A DNA stretch of 64,000 nt from Sneathiella sp. HT1-7 (GTDB lineage Bacteria > Pseudomonadota > Alphaproteobacteria > Sneathiellales > Sneathiellaceae), in the NCBI RefSeq assembly GCF_020731145.1, contig NZ_JAJFZN010000004.1:479202-543201 (forward strand), read 5' to 3'. Position 1 is the first letter of the stretch. The number at the start of each line of letters is the position of its first letter. Below the pieces are notes generated by a model. That model did no database searches. It had not been told where the DNA came from and saw only the letters and a list, made by a program, of their open reading frames with translations. A program made the translations under genes and the position numbers. Positions 27,594 through 37,072 of the stretch are shown piece after piece.

Positions 27594-28274
27594 TTACAAC
27601 TGTGTAAGACCGTGCTTTTCCAATAGTTCCACCAATAATTTTCCTGCGTTTTCGCGATGAATTCGGTGCAGCCTGCGCGCTTTATCCGGCTGCTTCTTCA
27701 AAATTGCTTCCACGACATTGGCGTGATCTTCATTCGACTTTAAAGGTGGGGGCCTGAAACTCAGGGTGAGCATGCGGACTCTGTGGGACTGATCGATAAA
27801 TCGATCGACAAGCTCTATCAATCGTTTATTGCCGCTCATGGCGACCAATTGGCGATGAAAGGATTCATCGGCGCTGGCCCAGCCTTGCAGGTCCTGTTCC
27901 TTCAACGCCTTGCCCATTTTCTCGACACTGTCCAACAGCTTTTGGATTTCCGCATCATCATGGTCCAACGCCGCCGCTTGCCATGCGGCAGTAGATTCCA
28001 GCCCCGTCAGCAAAGCATAAATTTCCCGCATGTCAGACACAGAAATCGGTTTCACTTTCATGCCATGACGCGGACGAACCTCCACCAACCCTTCTGCTTC
28101 GAGCTTCATCATGGCTTCGCGCGCAGGTGTCCTGCTTATATCAAGCAACTCTGCGATTTCACCTTCCATCAGTTGGTGTCCTGGCGGGAGTTCATTTTCA
28201 AGAATCTGGCGTTTAAGTTCCGCATAGGCTTGTTCAGCAATAGAAATCTTGGGTGTTTTGCTTGTAACTTTCAT
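27594..28274 (-). CDS. GntR family regulator, FCD (FadR-like) subfamily
   Basis: About 226 residues from the ATG at 28274; in-frame GTG and TTG codons up to 28307 are alternatives, one with GGGAG upstream. The winged helix is visible (AYAELKRQILENELPPG, then LLDISRTPAREAMMKLEAEG). The FCD ligand domain has the Asp/His metal pattern in ADESFHRQLVAMSGN and later REN...K. It is the last gene of the leftward TRAP/SMP-30/Gfo operon and probably regulates both divergent sugar-acid operons through the palindromic region at 33399-33436. Confidence 0.82.
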   Translation of the reverse strand: MKVTSKTPKISIAEQAYAELKRQILENELPPGHQLMEGEIAELLDISRTPAREAMMKLEAEGLVEVRPRHGMKVKPISVSDMREIYALLTGLESTAAWQAAALDHDDAEIQKLLDSVEKMGKALKEQDLQGWASADESFHRQLVAMSGNKRLIELVDRFIDQSHRVRMLTLSFRPPPLKSNEDHANVVEAILKKQPDKARRLHRIHRENAGKLLVELLEKHGLTQL

Positions 28275-28356
28275 TTCTTTCACGACCACAATCGTTACGA
28301 CTCCCAACTATTTTTTGTCCCACTAAGTCTGGCAATAGTAACCCGATAGTTGCTAA

Positions 28357-29382
28357 TCACAGAACAATTTTGACAGCTTTTTCATTTGAAACATACGATG
28401 CTTCTGCAATTTCCACATTTGCGAGGTATTCTTTTGCGGTGTTCATCAGTTCTTTTCCATATAGAAGATGATCGACCACATGCCGCTGCAACGAATACAC
28501 ACAATCACCCCCGAAGTCTCGGTCAATCCATTCGTAGGATATCTCTTTGACCGAATTCTGGCCATGATCCCGCCAGTTCAACCCGCCATTTCCATCAAGG
28601 GTAAGCGTTCCTTTTTCTCCCTCTATTCGCATTTCTCCCATGGTCAGCCGACGGTTATCTGCACAATGATCACTTAAACGATTACCATCAAACACGCCTT
28701 TGGCCCCGCTTATAAAATCGAAAAGGAGAATTCCCGCATCTTCCCCTTTAATGACCGGATTCACCCGGCGTAGATCGGCGTAAACGGCCCCGATTTCGCC
28801 AAATAGATATCGAAACACATCAACCAGATGAACAGCTGTTTCGTGCACCAAAAAGCGTTCCATTTTCTGAAAATACGGCTGCCGGTCGAGATAGGCCGAC
28901 GGGCCCTGGCCATCGCCCGGTCGCAATGCGAAAGAAATCTCATAAAGTTGTCCGAACCATCCCTCCTCAAGTATCTCCTTGATTTTTCGATACCAAGGCT
29001 GAAAACGGAAATTCTCATGCACAATTACCTTACCCCCCTTCTCTTCAATGAAGGAGACGAGCTTTCGGGCTTCGGAGGCAGAAGACGTAAACGGCTTTTG
29101 GCATATGGCAGGAATGCCAAGTTCCACGGCCGTCGTCACATAATCCACATGGGTGATCGGCGGCGTTATGATATCAACCAGATCCGGTTTCTCAACTTCC
29201 AACATTTGGCGAAAGTCTGTGTAGACATTGTTTATGCCATATTGATCCGCCAACTCCTTTGCCGTAGACAATGTGCGATTACAGACCCCAACGAGTTGCA
29301 CTTCAGGAATTCGATCCCAGGCAGCATATTGAAATCGACTGAAGTAGCCCGTTCCAACGGCCGCGACTTTAATCTTATCCAT
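28357..29382 (-). CDS. Gfo/Idh/MocA family NAD(P)-dependent oxidoreductase
   Basis: 341 residues from the ATG at 29382, with GAAGGA 10 bases upstream. The Rossmann motif VAAVGTGYFSRFQ follows at once, and the family lysine motif appears as ICQKPFT. The upstream extension to 29505 lies inside the preceding gene and is rejected. The start overlaps the SMP-30 gene stop by 8 bases. Family members oxidise sugars, inositols or sugar acids. Together with the lactonase-like neighbour it may convert an aldose or lactone on the way to a sugar acid. Confidence 0.8.
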   Translation of the reverse strand: MDKIKVAAVGTGYFSRFQYAAWDRIPEVQLVGVCNRTLSTAKELADQYGINNVYTDFRQMLEVEKPDLVDIITPPITHVDYVTTAVELGIPAICQKPFTSSASEARKLVSFIEEKGGKVIVHENFRFQPWYRKIKEILEEGWFGQLYEISFALRPGDGQGPSAYLDRQPYFQKMERFLVHETAVHLVDVFRYLFGEIGAVYADLRRVNPVIKGEDAGILLFDFISGAKGVFDGNRLSDHCADNRRLTMGEMRIEGEKGTLTLDGNGGLNWRDHGQNSVKEISYEWIDRDFGGDCVYSLQRHVVDHLLYGKELMNTAKEYLANVEIAEASYVSNEKAVKIVL

Positions 29383-30352
29383 GGCGTTTCGGTCCTTCAA
29401 AATTCCAGTGAACCGGTGCATTTCCTTTGACGGGCGACTTAAACGTATAGACACAATCATCGAGTAGGCATCCCAAGTACCCTGTCGATAAATCCGCCCC
29501 GCCAAAGGCTAGACTTGATATGTTTTTAAGTTTTTCGCTTTGCGCATTGTCGAGATGTGGCCGCCCCATCTGCCCGGACATAAATGCCTCCTCCACCCAG
29601 TTGAGATGCTCGGGGCGACAATCTTCCAGAATGATCTCACCCTTGCCATCAGGGGCGATGCGGATAACGCGATTACTCACGATAGACGTAATCCAAATCC
29701 CGCCCTTTTCATCGAATGTCATGCCATCGGGATAGGTGCCATGGCCGAATTCCTGGATAACCGTCTTATTGAAAAGATCGCCATTCTCGGAAATATCGAA
29801 ACTGACCAATTGACGGGAAAATGTTTCATTCACAAATAATCTGGTTCCATCCGGATGGACAAGGCACTCATTCGTATAGCCAAGGTTATCCGCGACAATG
29901 CGCGCCTGACCCTTTTCTATCAAAATGACAAAGCCATCCCTGACCGACTGATTATACCCCAATGACCGCGGGATATGGCGTGTACTGATGGTCGCCCATA
30001 TTCTGCCTTTTTTGTCCAGGTGCACGTAGTTGCTGGGAGGCAGGGGAACCCCATCCACCTCCGTACAAAGGGCCGTCGTCCGACCGTCCTCGGCAATGCG
30101 ATAGAGCCCTCCGTCCCTATCGCCAAGATGCGCAATCAGGAAGGCCCCGTCTGGCATCAGGCAAATCCCGTTGGGACGAAGTTCGAGTTCAGGTTCGTTG
30201 GAAAGCAAGCACCAAGTTGAACCATCTCTTTCCGTGACGGCCACTCCGCCGCGCCAATCCGCCGTATAAATCCGGCCGTTTGACGTCGTCAATACGCATT
30301 CCGGGCGATTCAACCCTCTGCCGACACGTCCGATTTTGTCTAAGCTAATCAT
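29375..30352 (-). CDS. SMP-30/gluconolactonase/LRE family protein
   Basis: 325 residues of six-bladed propeller type. Metal-site signatures include EGPECVL-like RPECVLT near the start, NGICLMPDGAFL, TNECLVHPDG and PDGMTFDEKGGIW. Family members hydrolyse sugar-acid lactones with a divalent metal. The gene lies 10 bases after the DctM stop and overlaps the Gfo/Idh gene, so it belongs to the transporter operon. A lactone intermediate of the imported sugar or sugar acid is the likely substrate. Confidence 0.78.
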   Translation of the reverse strand: MISLDKIGRVGRGLNRPECVLTTSNGRIYTADWRGGVAVTERDGSTWCLLSNEPELELRPNGICLMPDGAFLIAHLGDRDGGLYRIAEDGRTTALCTEVDGVPLPPSNYVHLDKKGRIWATISTRHIPRSLGYNQSVRDGFVILIEKGQARIVADNLGYTNECLVHPDGTRLFVNETFSRQLVSFDISENGDLFNKTVIQEFGHGTYPDGMTFDEKGGIWITSIVSNRVIRIAPDGKGEIILEDCRPEHLNWVEEAFMSGQMGRPHLDNAQSEKLKNISSLAFGGADLSTGYLGCLLDDCVYTFKSPVKGNAPVHWNFEGPKRHG

Positions 30353-30362
30353 GCGTTACTTC

Positions 30363-31646
30363 TTATCTGAAAAAATGAACCAATGTCATTGAAATTGCAG
30401 GAAAATAGGTCACCAGAAGCAGCGCTGTCAGCGCGGCCAAATAAAGCGGTGCCATCGCACGTGCGATTGTCAGAACCCCCACATTTGCAATACGTGACGC
30501 AACATACAAAGTGGCGCCAACTGGCGGTGTAAATAGACCAACGGCAACATTACAGGTCATGATAACCCCGAGATGAACGGGATCAACTCCGAATGTCATT
30601 GCTGTGGGAATAAAGAGTGGTGCCGTCAAAAGGATCGCCGGGACAGGGTCCAGAACGAGTCCGAGGATGAGCATCACCAAATTCACCAGCAGTAAGAAGG
30701 TAATCTGATCCGATGAGACACTCTGGACAAACTCAACAAGAATCTGGGGAAGCTGTTCCAAGGTTATCAGCCATCCCAACACGCTGGTCGCGCCGATCAC
30801 CACCATCACAATCGCACTGGTCACGAAGGAATCGATAAACAGCGCGGGAAGCTGGCTCAGCTTGAAATCCCGATAAATGACCACGGTGACGAAGAAGCCG
30901 TACATGACGGCAACCGCAGCGGCCTCTGTCGGCGTGACAATACCGCCGAAAATACCCCCAAGGATAAGAATTGGCATAAAGAGCGCGGGCGCGGATGCCA
31001 CGAAGGCGCCCCATAACTCCTTGGGGGACGATGTCGCGCCGCCAGGGTCGCATTTAGTCTTTTTACCGATGTAAAAACAGACGGCCATAAAGAGGAGGCC
31101 AAAAATCAGGCCGGGTACGACGCCCGCCAGAAACAGATCAGCGACGGATACATTGCCAACAAATCCATATATCAACATAGGGATTGAAGGAGGAATAATA
31201 ATGCCAATTGTTCCAGCGGCGGCCACCAAACCACCGGCAAATCCCTTCGAATAGCCCTGCTTTGCCATGTTCGGGATCATGACCGATCCGATTGCCGCAG
31301 AGTCGGCGATTGCCGAGCCGGATATACCGCCAAACAACATGGAGGCCCCAACAACCACACAGCCTAGCCCGCCCGGCAAAAATCCGAACGCGGCTTTTGC
31401 GAAATTGATGATACGCTGCCCCACACCACCCCGTCCCATCAGCTCGCCAGCAACAATAAACAGAGGTATTGCAATAAAATGATTGGGTTCTACGCCTCCG
31501 ATCAGGTTCAGGTAAACGGCTTGCAGGGGATACCCCAGATCAAACACGAATATGGGAAGAATAGCCGTAATCAGTATCGCCCAGACGAGAGGGACACCGA
31601 TCATAATAGTGAAGAGAAATACGGCACAGATAAACAGCAAAATCAT
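30363..31646 (-). CDS. dctM: TRAP transporter large membrane subunit DctM
   Basis: 427 residues from the ATG at 31646, which overlaps the DctQ stop by 4 bases (ATGA) and has GAGG upstream. About twelve hydrophobic spans are present, with conserved blocks MLFGGISGSAIADSAAIG, IIIPPSIPMLIYG and the late FTPPVGATLY. It is the sodium-coupled translocating subunit for the binding protein at 32269-33291. Confidence 0.9.
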   Translation of the reverse strand: MILLFICAVFLFTIMIGVPLVWAILITAILPIFVFDLGYPLQAVYLNLIGGVEPNHFIAIPLFIVAGELMGRGGVGQRIINFAKAAFGFLPGGLGCVVVGASMLFGGISGSAIADSAAIGSVMIPNMAKQGYSKGFAGGLVAAAGTIGIIIPPSIPMLIYGFVGNVSVADLFLAGVVPGLIFGLLFMAVCFYIGKKTKCDPGGATSSPKELWGAFVASAPALFMPILILGGIFGGIVTPTEAAAVAVMYGFFVTVVIYRDFKLSQLPALFIDSFVTSAIVMVVIGATSVLGWLITLEQLPQILVEFVQSVSSDQITFLLLVNLVMLILGLVLDPVPAILLTAPLFIPTAMTFGVDPVHLGVIMTCNVAVGLFTPPVGATLYVASRIANVGVLTIARAMAPLYLAALTALLLVTYFPAISMTLVHFFR

Positions 31647-32188
31647 TCGAAATCCTCCCATGCCGGGTCATTGGATTTCCTGAAGGGATCGCGGGACGAG
31701 GTAAAACTATCCCGAATGTCAAAAACCATATTCGCCAGATGAAAGATGAATGTCAGGGCCATGCCGACTGGAAGTGAGGCGTATAGGAGCCCGACAGGCC
31801 AATACAGGACGGTTGTTTTCTGCGCCCATGTGTGTAGGGCAATCTGGAAGCCTTGATACATCAACGAAATTAATACGACGGCAATCGTAACATTGATGAT
31901 AAACTCAAGAACCGGCTTCAGCCTATCTGGCACGAGGTAGGAAACGACTTCGGTTACTCTCATATGGGCGCCTCTGGCTTCCGCCGCCGCACAGCCCAAA
32001 AACGTCAGCCAAAGCAATAAAAACGCCGTAACCTCTAGTGACCATGCTAGATCGAAACCAGCCGCTCCCCGCAAGGCCGCATTTGCGAAGATCAACATCA
32101 GAACACACGCACCACCGCAGACCAGAAACAAGTCGATCAAGCGGCTCAACATTTTTATGAAAGCGGGATAGCGATTGCGGTAGTCCAT
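31643..32188 (-). CDS. dctQ: TRAP transporter small membrane subunit DctQ
   Basis: 181 residues with four hydrophobic helices and the usual EVTAFLLLWLTFLGCA region near the middle. GGGAG precedes the ATG. It lies between dctP and dctM in the standard P-Q-M order and forms the membrane complex with DctM. Confidence 0.87.
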   Translation of the reverse strand: MDYRNRYPAFIKMLSRLIDLFLVCGGACVLMLIFANAALRGAAGFDLAWSLEVTAFLLLWLTFLGCAAAEARGAHMRVTEVVSYLVPDRLKPVLEFIINVTIAVVLISLMYQGFQIALHTWAQKTTVLYWPVGLLYASLPVGMALTFIFHLANMVFDIRDSFTSSRDPFRKSNDPAWEDFE

Positions 32189-32224
32189 CGACTAACACTC
32201 CCTCTTTGTTCACGATGAAAAGAG

Positions 32225-32252
32225 ACAGGCCCGCAATTTGACGCGGACCTGT
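32225..32252 (-). terminator. hairpin between dctP and dctQ
   Basis: ACAGGTCCGC-type and GCGGGCCTGT-type arms pair over 10 bases with one mismatch, loop of 8. The transcript then runs CUCUUUUC. It sits between the dctP stop and the dctQ RBS, so it probably attenuates the membrane-subunit message relative to the binding protein. Confidence 0.55.
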
Positions 32253-32268
32253 TTGATTTCATTGGTTA

Positions 32269-33291
32269 TTATTTAGCGGGGAGCTTCTTGCGAATATCTG
32301 CTGCGTCCGCCAATACTTTTGCAACTTCTTCGCCATAGATACCTTTTGCTTTATCATACACAGAGGCGACGGCTTCTCTGAAGGGTCCAATTTCAGGCGA
32401 GCTGATTTTTGCACCGGCGGCCTTCATTTCGTCAAGCTGGCTATTGACGGAATCCCGGACCAGATTGCGGCTAAAGTTGGCGGCCTCATCGGCGGCTTTT
32501 TTCACGGCGGCCTTGTCAGCATCCGAGAACGACTGCCACGTTTTTTCAGAAACGGTCAGAGGTAGTGGGCTATAAACGTGACGTGTCAAAGTGATATACG
32601 GGGCCACTTCATAAAACCGCAAAGACTTAATCGTATCAACCGGGTTTTCCTGGCCGTCCACAACACCTTGCTGAATAGAGAGATAAACATCGGTAATCGG
32701 CATTACGACGGTTTGAAAACCAATTGCTTCCATGGTCCAGCGGATCATATCATTTGGATAAACCCGCATTTTGCGTCCTTCTGCATCCGCGGGCGAATTC
32801 AGCTCCATTCTTGTGGTAAAACTTCTAAAGCCTGCCTCCCATGTAGACAAAACGCGAAAGCCCTTGGCAGGCAGCTTGGAGAATTCATTCCTCAGCCAGT
32901 CCGAATTATCGTAAAATTCCCACCCCTGCTCGTATGTGTCGACAAGAAACGGCATGGCTGTGAGGTTCAAACTTGGTAGATGCGTTGCGTAACTTCCCGT
33001 GGCTGACACAGTGAAATCGACACCGCCAAGCTGGAGCTGTTCAATGGCCTTTGGATCATTTGCTAACTGACCGGCCGGGTAAATCCGGATTTTATACCGG
33101 CCTTCAGTGTATTCTTCCACTTTCTTCGCAAACACCTCAGCCGCAGCCTGACGAGATCCGCCAGGATTATCTGTATGGCTGAAACGCAGGTTTTTTTCAG
33201 CAAAAGCGTCGGTGGAGAAAACCATGGCGCCGGATATAACCGTTGCTGCAATAAACGCCCCTGATGTGAATTTAATGACCTTTTCTAGCAT
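32269..33291 (-). CDS. dctP: TRAP transporter periplasmic binding protein DctP
   Basis: 340 residues with a signal peptide (AFIAATVISGAMVFS, cleavage near AFA-EKN). The mature protein shows the DctP pattern: KNLRFSHTDNPGGSRQ, the AEGRKMRVYPNDM arginine segment that binds a carboxylate, and the SIQQGVVDGQENP helix. The conserved Arg suggests an acidic ligand, consistent with a sugar acid. It is the first gene of the leftward operon facing the divergent control region. Confidence 0.88.
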   Translation of the reverse strand: MLEKVIKFTSGAFIAATVISGAMVFSTDAFAEKNLRFSHTDNPGGSRQAAAEVFAKKVEEYTEGRYKIRIYPAGQLANDPKAIEQLQLGGVDFTVSATGSYATHLPSLNLTAMPFLVDTYEQGWEFYDNSDWLRNEFSKLPAKGFRVLSTWEAGFRSFTTRMELNSPADAEGRKMRVYPNDMIRWTMEAIGFQTVVMPITDVYLSIQQGVVDGQENPVDTIKSLRFYEVAPYITLTRHVYSPLPLTVSEKTWQSFSDADKAAVKKAADEAANFSRNLVRDSVNSQLDEMKAAGAKISSPEIGPFREAVASVYDKAKGIYGEEVAKVLADAADIRKKLPAK

Positions 33292-33398
33292 AATATACCT
33301 CCCAAATTACGGCGATTTTTTACCGTCGTTTATCAAAACGGGCGGATCTGTAACTCCGCCTTGTTTCAACTTCATTGGTACATTATATTCGATAATAT

Positions 33399-33436
33399 AT
33401 ATGTCAATGAATATTTTTATGTATACATTGACATAT
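33399..33436. promoter_or_regulatory. 11-bp inverted repeat spanning divergent -35 boxes (probable GntR operator)
   Basis: ATATGTCAATG (33399-33409) and CATTGACATAT (33426-33436) are exact inverted copies 16 bases apart. Each arm contains an outward-facing TTGACA -35 hexamer. Between and overlapping them lies the 10-bp palindrome ATGTATACAT (33419-33428), a shape often bound by FCD-type GntR regulators. The site is in the 403-base gap between dctP and the rightward dehydrogenase operon; the rest of that gap shows no gene. Confidence 0.6.
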
Positions 33437-33456
33437 TCAATAATGCCGTATTAAAT
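33428..33456 (+). promoter_or_regulatory. candidate sigma-70 promoter for the rightward sugar-acid operon
   Basis: TTGACA (33428-33433), a 17-base spacer and TTAAAT (33451-33456) form a good -35/-10 pair reading towards the dehydrogenase gene at 33695. The leader would be about 230 bases. The -35 lies within the inverted repeat, so repressor binding would block it. Confidence 0.5.
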
Positions 33457-33694
33457 AGGTGGCATCAGGTCACTATGACCTCTACTGTTTGCTTCAAATA
33501 AGTCGTGAAAATCAGAATGTTAGTCAGGGAGTTCAATGCAGGGTCATTCCAGCATGTTACTGGAAAAGAGATTATCGAAATACTTAGCCTATTTAATGAT
33601 CCAGCGTAAAAGCAGCGGCAAGTATATTTCAGTCAGCTAGATATTATAACGTGCGAACTCGTCAACTAAGTGAATCACTGCGGGATTATCAATT

Positions 33695-34795
33695 ATGGCC
33701 ACTCCGTCTTTTCAAATTGCAACCATCAAAGGAGATGGGATCGGGATTGATGTTGCAGACGCAACTTTAGCCGTCATAGAAGCCGCACAGAGCCGGGTTG
33801 GCGGTTTTTCCCTTAACTATCAAGAAATACTGGCGGGTGCAGGATATTACCGCGAAACCGGCCTTGATATCGAACCGGATGGGGAAAAAATGGCCGGTGT
33901 AGCAGACGCGATATTTCTGGGTGCCATTGGCCTCCCCTCTGTCCGGTATGAAGACGGAACGGAAATCGCCCCGCACTTGCGCCTGCGGGATATTTTTCAG
34001 CTATATGCAGGCATTCGCCCAATAAAGGCTTATCCAAATGCCCCGCAACGATTAGCGGATGAAAGAGCCGCGGCAATAGATATGATCATCCTCAGGGAGT
34101 CGACTGAAGGACTATTTTATTCGGCGGCCGTTCATAACAGATGCCCCGTTGAAAATGACGCTGAAGTGCAGGACACGCTCAGAATTACTCGTAAAACAAC
34201 GGAAAAATTACATGATTTTGCGTTTAACCTGGCCCGAAAACGTAAAGAAAAGGGCACCAAGGGCATTGTTACCTGTGTAGATAAAGCCAATGTTTTTAAA
34301 TCCATGGCCTTCTTTCGTAAAATATTTGACGAAAGAAGTCGCGCATTCCCTGATATCGAAAAGGGATACAACTATGTCGACGCGCAAGCACTGGACCTCA
34401 TCCGAAAACCATGGGATTTTGATGTTCTCGTAATGGAAAATATGTTTGGGGATATACTGTCTGATCTCGCGGGCGGGCTTGTCGGTGGCATGGGAATGGC
34501 GGCCTGCGGAGAAATCGGCGACAATCATGGTCTTTTCCAGCCCGCACACGGAACTGCTCCCGATATTATGGGCCAGGATAAAGCCAACCCGTTGGCGGCC
34601 ATTCTCAGCGGATCATTAATGCTGGATTACCTTGCCGACAAAGCGGGAAGCCAAGCCTTATCCGATGCGGCAGATGTTATTTCAGATGCAATACAATCGG
34701 GGTTTTCCAAAAATTCCATAAGGCCTGCTGAGTTTGGCGGTGATATGGGAACGAAGGCGGTAACACAGGAAATCATTCGTCACATTCAATCTTGA
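33695..34795 (+). CDS. tartrate dehydrogenase/isopropylmalate dehydrogenase-family enzyme
   Basis: 366 residues. GDGIGIDV near the N-terminus, LRESTEGLFYS (substrate phosphate/carboxylate loop) and the metal-binding FGDILSDLAGGLVGGMGM all belong to the isocitrate/isopropylmalate/tartrate dehydrogenase superfamily. HGTAPDI provides the NAD-site. Members oxidise a 2-hydroxyacid, usually with decarboxylation, though tartrate dehydrogenases can stop at the keto acid. It is the first gene of the rightward operon with OtnK-, OtnC-like genes. It may oxidise a four-carbon acid to the 3-oxo form, replacing the usual threonate dehydrogenase; this is inference. Confidence 0.78.
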   Translation: MATPSFQIATIKGDGIGIDVADATLAVIEAAQSRVGGFSLNYQEILAGAGYYRETGLDIEPDGEKMAGVADAIFLGAIGLPSVRYEDGTEIAPHLRLRDIFQLYAGIRPIKAYPNAPQRLADERAAAIDMIILRESTEGLFYSAAVHNRCPVENDAEVQDTLRITRKTTEKLHDFAFNLARKRKEKGTKGIVTCVDKANVFKSMAFFRKIFDERSRAFPDIEKGYNYVDAQALDLIRKPWDFDVLVMENMFGDILSDLAGGLVGGMGMAACGEIGDNHGLFQPAHGTAPDIMGQDKANPLAAILSGSLMLDYLADKAGSQALSDAADVISDAIQSGFSKNSIRPAEFGGDMGTKAVTQEIIRHIQS

Positions 34796-34813
34796 AAGGC
34801 CGGGAGCAAATAA

Positions 34814-36106
34814 ATGAGTATCGTACTTGGATGTATTGCGGATGATCTGACGGGCGCAACTGACCTTGCCATGATCCTGATGCGTGAAGGGATGAAGACG
34901 GTTCAGATCATAGACGTGCCGGACGAAATGACATCAATACCGGAAGCAGATGCGGTAGTTGTCGCCCTCAAATCAAGAACCATCCCTGCTACCGAAGCAG
35001 TTGAACAATCACTTGCCGCATGTGAGTGGCTGCTGAAAGCCGGCGCTAAACAGATTTTCTTCAAATACTGTTCAACATTTGATTCAACAGACGACGGAAA
35101 TATCGGTCCGGTTACCGACGCGTTGATGGATTATCTGAAATGCCCCTATACCATCGCGTGCCCCTCCTTTCCTGAGAATGGCAGGACTGTGTATAAGGGC
35201 CACTTATTTGTCAACGGCACTTTATTGTCGGAGTCTTCGCTCAGAAACCATCCGCTTACGCCGATGACAGATTCCAACCTTAATCGCGTATTGTCCAAAC
35301 AGAGCGCCAGCCAAATTTCAAACATTTACGTTGAAAGCATCGAACTCGGGACTGACAAAATCCGAAATATTTTCGACAATCACGATCCGGGCCAAAAAAC
35401 GATTTTCGTAATGGACGGCTTAAACGATGACCATTTGAAATCCATTGACTCAGCCTGCAAGGATCTGAAACTGATCACGGGGGGATCCGCAGTGGCCATG
35501 GGATTGCCGGACAATTTCCGAGCAAAAGAACTCCTAAGAACTTCCCATCCGGATAACCCGTTTGATGTACCAAAAGGACGAACTGTTATCCTATCAGGGA
35601 GTTGCTCAGAAGCGACATTAGAGCAAATAGACTATGCCAAATCCCGGATGCCTGCTTTAAAAATCAATCCTCAGGACATTCTGGACGACAAGCCTGTTCT
35701 CGCGCAAACATTGGACTGGGTTAGCAAAAATATGGTGGAAGACGGGCCGATCCTGATCTACACCTCTGCGCCGCCAACGGAAGTTAAAGCACTTCAAAAC
35801 AAGAAAGATCGCGTAGCCGTCGGTTCCCTCATTGAAGAAACCTTGGGTCAACTGGCGCCCGCCCTTCAAGAAAGCGGCTTTACTCGATTTATTGTCGCCG
35901 GAGGGGAGACCTCCGGTGCGGTAATCCATTCCCTTGCAATACAGGCCCTGGAAATAGGTCCCCAAATTGATCCCGGCGTCCCTTGGACGCTAAGCCACTC
36001 AGGCCAACCTTTGGCACTTGCTCTAAAATCAGGGAACTTTGGCGCCCAAGATTTTTTTCCTAAAGCAGCCGCGCAAATTCATGCCATGAGTACAAAGCCA
36101 TCATGA
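34814..36106 (+). CDS. otnK: four-carbon acid sugar kinase, OtnK-like (DUF1537 family)
   Basis: 430 residues. The N-terminal domain begins IVLGCIADDLTGATDLA, the signature of the family. The C-terminal nucleotide-binding half includes the glycine-rich VAGGETSGAV stretch near residue 360-370. Known members (OtnK, DtnK) phosphorylate 3-oxo-tetronate or threonate at O4. An RBS (GGGAG) lies eight bases before the ATG, and its stop overlaps the aldolase start by 4 bases. The neighbours support the 3-oxo-tetronate role. Confidence 0.75.
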   Translation: MSIVLGCIADDLTGATDLAMILMREGMKTVQIIDVPDEMTSIPEADAVVVALKSRTIPATEAVEQSLAACEWLLKAGAKQIFFKYCSTFDSTDDGNIGPVTDALMDYLKCPYTIACPSFPENGRTVYKGHLFVNGTLLSESSLRNHPLTPMTDSNLNRVLSKQSASQISNIYVESIELGTDKIRNIFDNHDPGQKTIFVMDGLNDDHLKSIDSACKDLKLITGGSAVAMGLPDNFRAKELLRTSHPDNPFDVPKGRTVILSGSCSEATLEQIDYAKSRMPALKINPQDILDDKPVLAQTLDWVSKNMVEDGPILIYTSAPPTEVKALQNKKDRVAVGSLIEETLGQLAPALQESGFTRFIVAGGETSGAVIHSLAIQALEIGPQIDPGVPWTLSHSGQPLALALKSGNFGAQDFFPKAAAQIHAMSTKPS

Positions 36107-36777
36107 ACGATCTTGAAGCACGGCTTGAGATAATTAAAACGGTGCGGCAAATGAATGCGCTTGGCATAAATCAGGGCACTTCGGGGAATGCGTCTATCCG
36201 TGAAGGGAATGGATATCTGATTACGCCATCCGGTATGGCATATGATGACTTAACCCCGGAAGATATCGTTTTCAAAAGTTTCGGTGGCGACTATGAAAGC
36301 CCCAACGGACGACGCAAGCCATCTAGCGAATGGCGGTTTCATGAAGATATCCTCAATGCCCGGCAAGACGTCAACGCGGTTGTTCATACCCATGGCAAGG
36401 CCGTGATGACGATCGCCTGCCTCAATCATGATCTGCCCGCTTTTCACTATATGATTGGCATCGCAGGCGGAAATACAATCAGATGTGCCCCTTACGGGAC
36501 CTTTGCCACACAGGAGCTATCTGACGTCGCGCTACGGGCGCTCCAGGACCGGAAGGCCTGCCTGCTGGCAAATCACGGACAAATTGCGCTAGGAGGCACA
36601 CTAAAGCAGGCTCTTTCCATGGCGCAGGAAGTGGAAACCCTGTGCGATGTTTTTTGGCGGACATTAGCCGTCGGCGGACCTACTCTTCTGACCGAAACGC
36701 AAATGGATGAGGCAATAAGTAAATTCAGAAAAGGCTATGGAACCGGCAAGTCTTTTCTTCCAGACCCGGAGCAGTAA
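36103..36777 (+). CDS. otnC: class II aldolase/adducin-family protein, OtnC-like 3-oxo-tetronate 4-phosphate decarboxylase
   Basis: 224 residues with the zinc site HTHGKAV (two His), a further His in LANHGQIALG, and the N-terminal NQGTSGNASIR phosphate loop of class II aldolases. OtnC-type enzymes decarboxylate 3-oxo-tetronate 4-phosphate to dihydroxyacetone phosphate and CO2. The 4-base overlap with the OtnK-like gene couples the two steps. A fuculose-phosphate-like aldolase is the alternative. Confidence 0.75.
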   Translation: MNDLEARLEIIKTVRQMNALGINQGTSGNASIREGNGYLITPSGMAYDDLTPEDIVFKSFGGDYESPNGRRKPSSEWRFHEDILNARQDVNAVVHTHGKAVMTIACLNHDLPAFHYMIGIAGGNTIRCAPYGTFATQELSDVALRALQDRKACLLANHGQIALGGTLKQALSMAQEVETLCDVFWRTLAVGGPTLLTETQMDEAISKFRKGYGTGKSFLPDPEQ

Positions 36778-36779
36778 AA

Positions 36780-37070
36780 ATGTTTGTCGTTCTTGTTGAT
36801 TTTAAAGTGAAAGAAGAATTCATTTCCTCCTTCCGGAGTGCCCTTCTCAAGCAAGCCGAGAATTCTTTAAGCAAGGAAGCCGACTGTCATCAATTTGATG
36901 TCTGTTGCGACCCAGAGGACCAAACACTATTCACCCTGTATGAACTTTACACGGACCCTCCATCCTTTCAGGAACATCTCACATCCTCTCATTTTCTGAA
37001 ATTTGACAAAACCATCCGCGACTGGGTCATTGACAAGTCAGTCCGCACACTCAGTCTGGTGTCGCGGTAA
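36780..37070 (+). CDS. antibiotic biosynthesis monooxygenase (ABM) domain protein, YgiN/LsrG-like
   Basis: 96 residues of ferredoxin-like ABM fold: VLVDFKVKEEF at the start, the SLSKEADCHQFDVC strand and the TLYELYTDPPSFQEHLTS helix. Such small dimeric enzymes act on quinols or isomerise phospho-sugar intermediates (LsrG). The gene begins 2 bases after the aldolase stop. Position suggests a role in handling the triose-phosphate or dicarbonyl product, but the reaction is not known. Confidence 0.75.
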   Translation: MFVVLVDFKVKEEFISSFRSALLKQAENSLSKEADCHQFDVCCDPEDQTLFTLYELYTDPPSFQEHLTSSHFLKFDKTIRDWVIDKSVRTLSLVSR

Positions 37071-37072
37071 TT

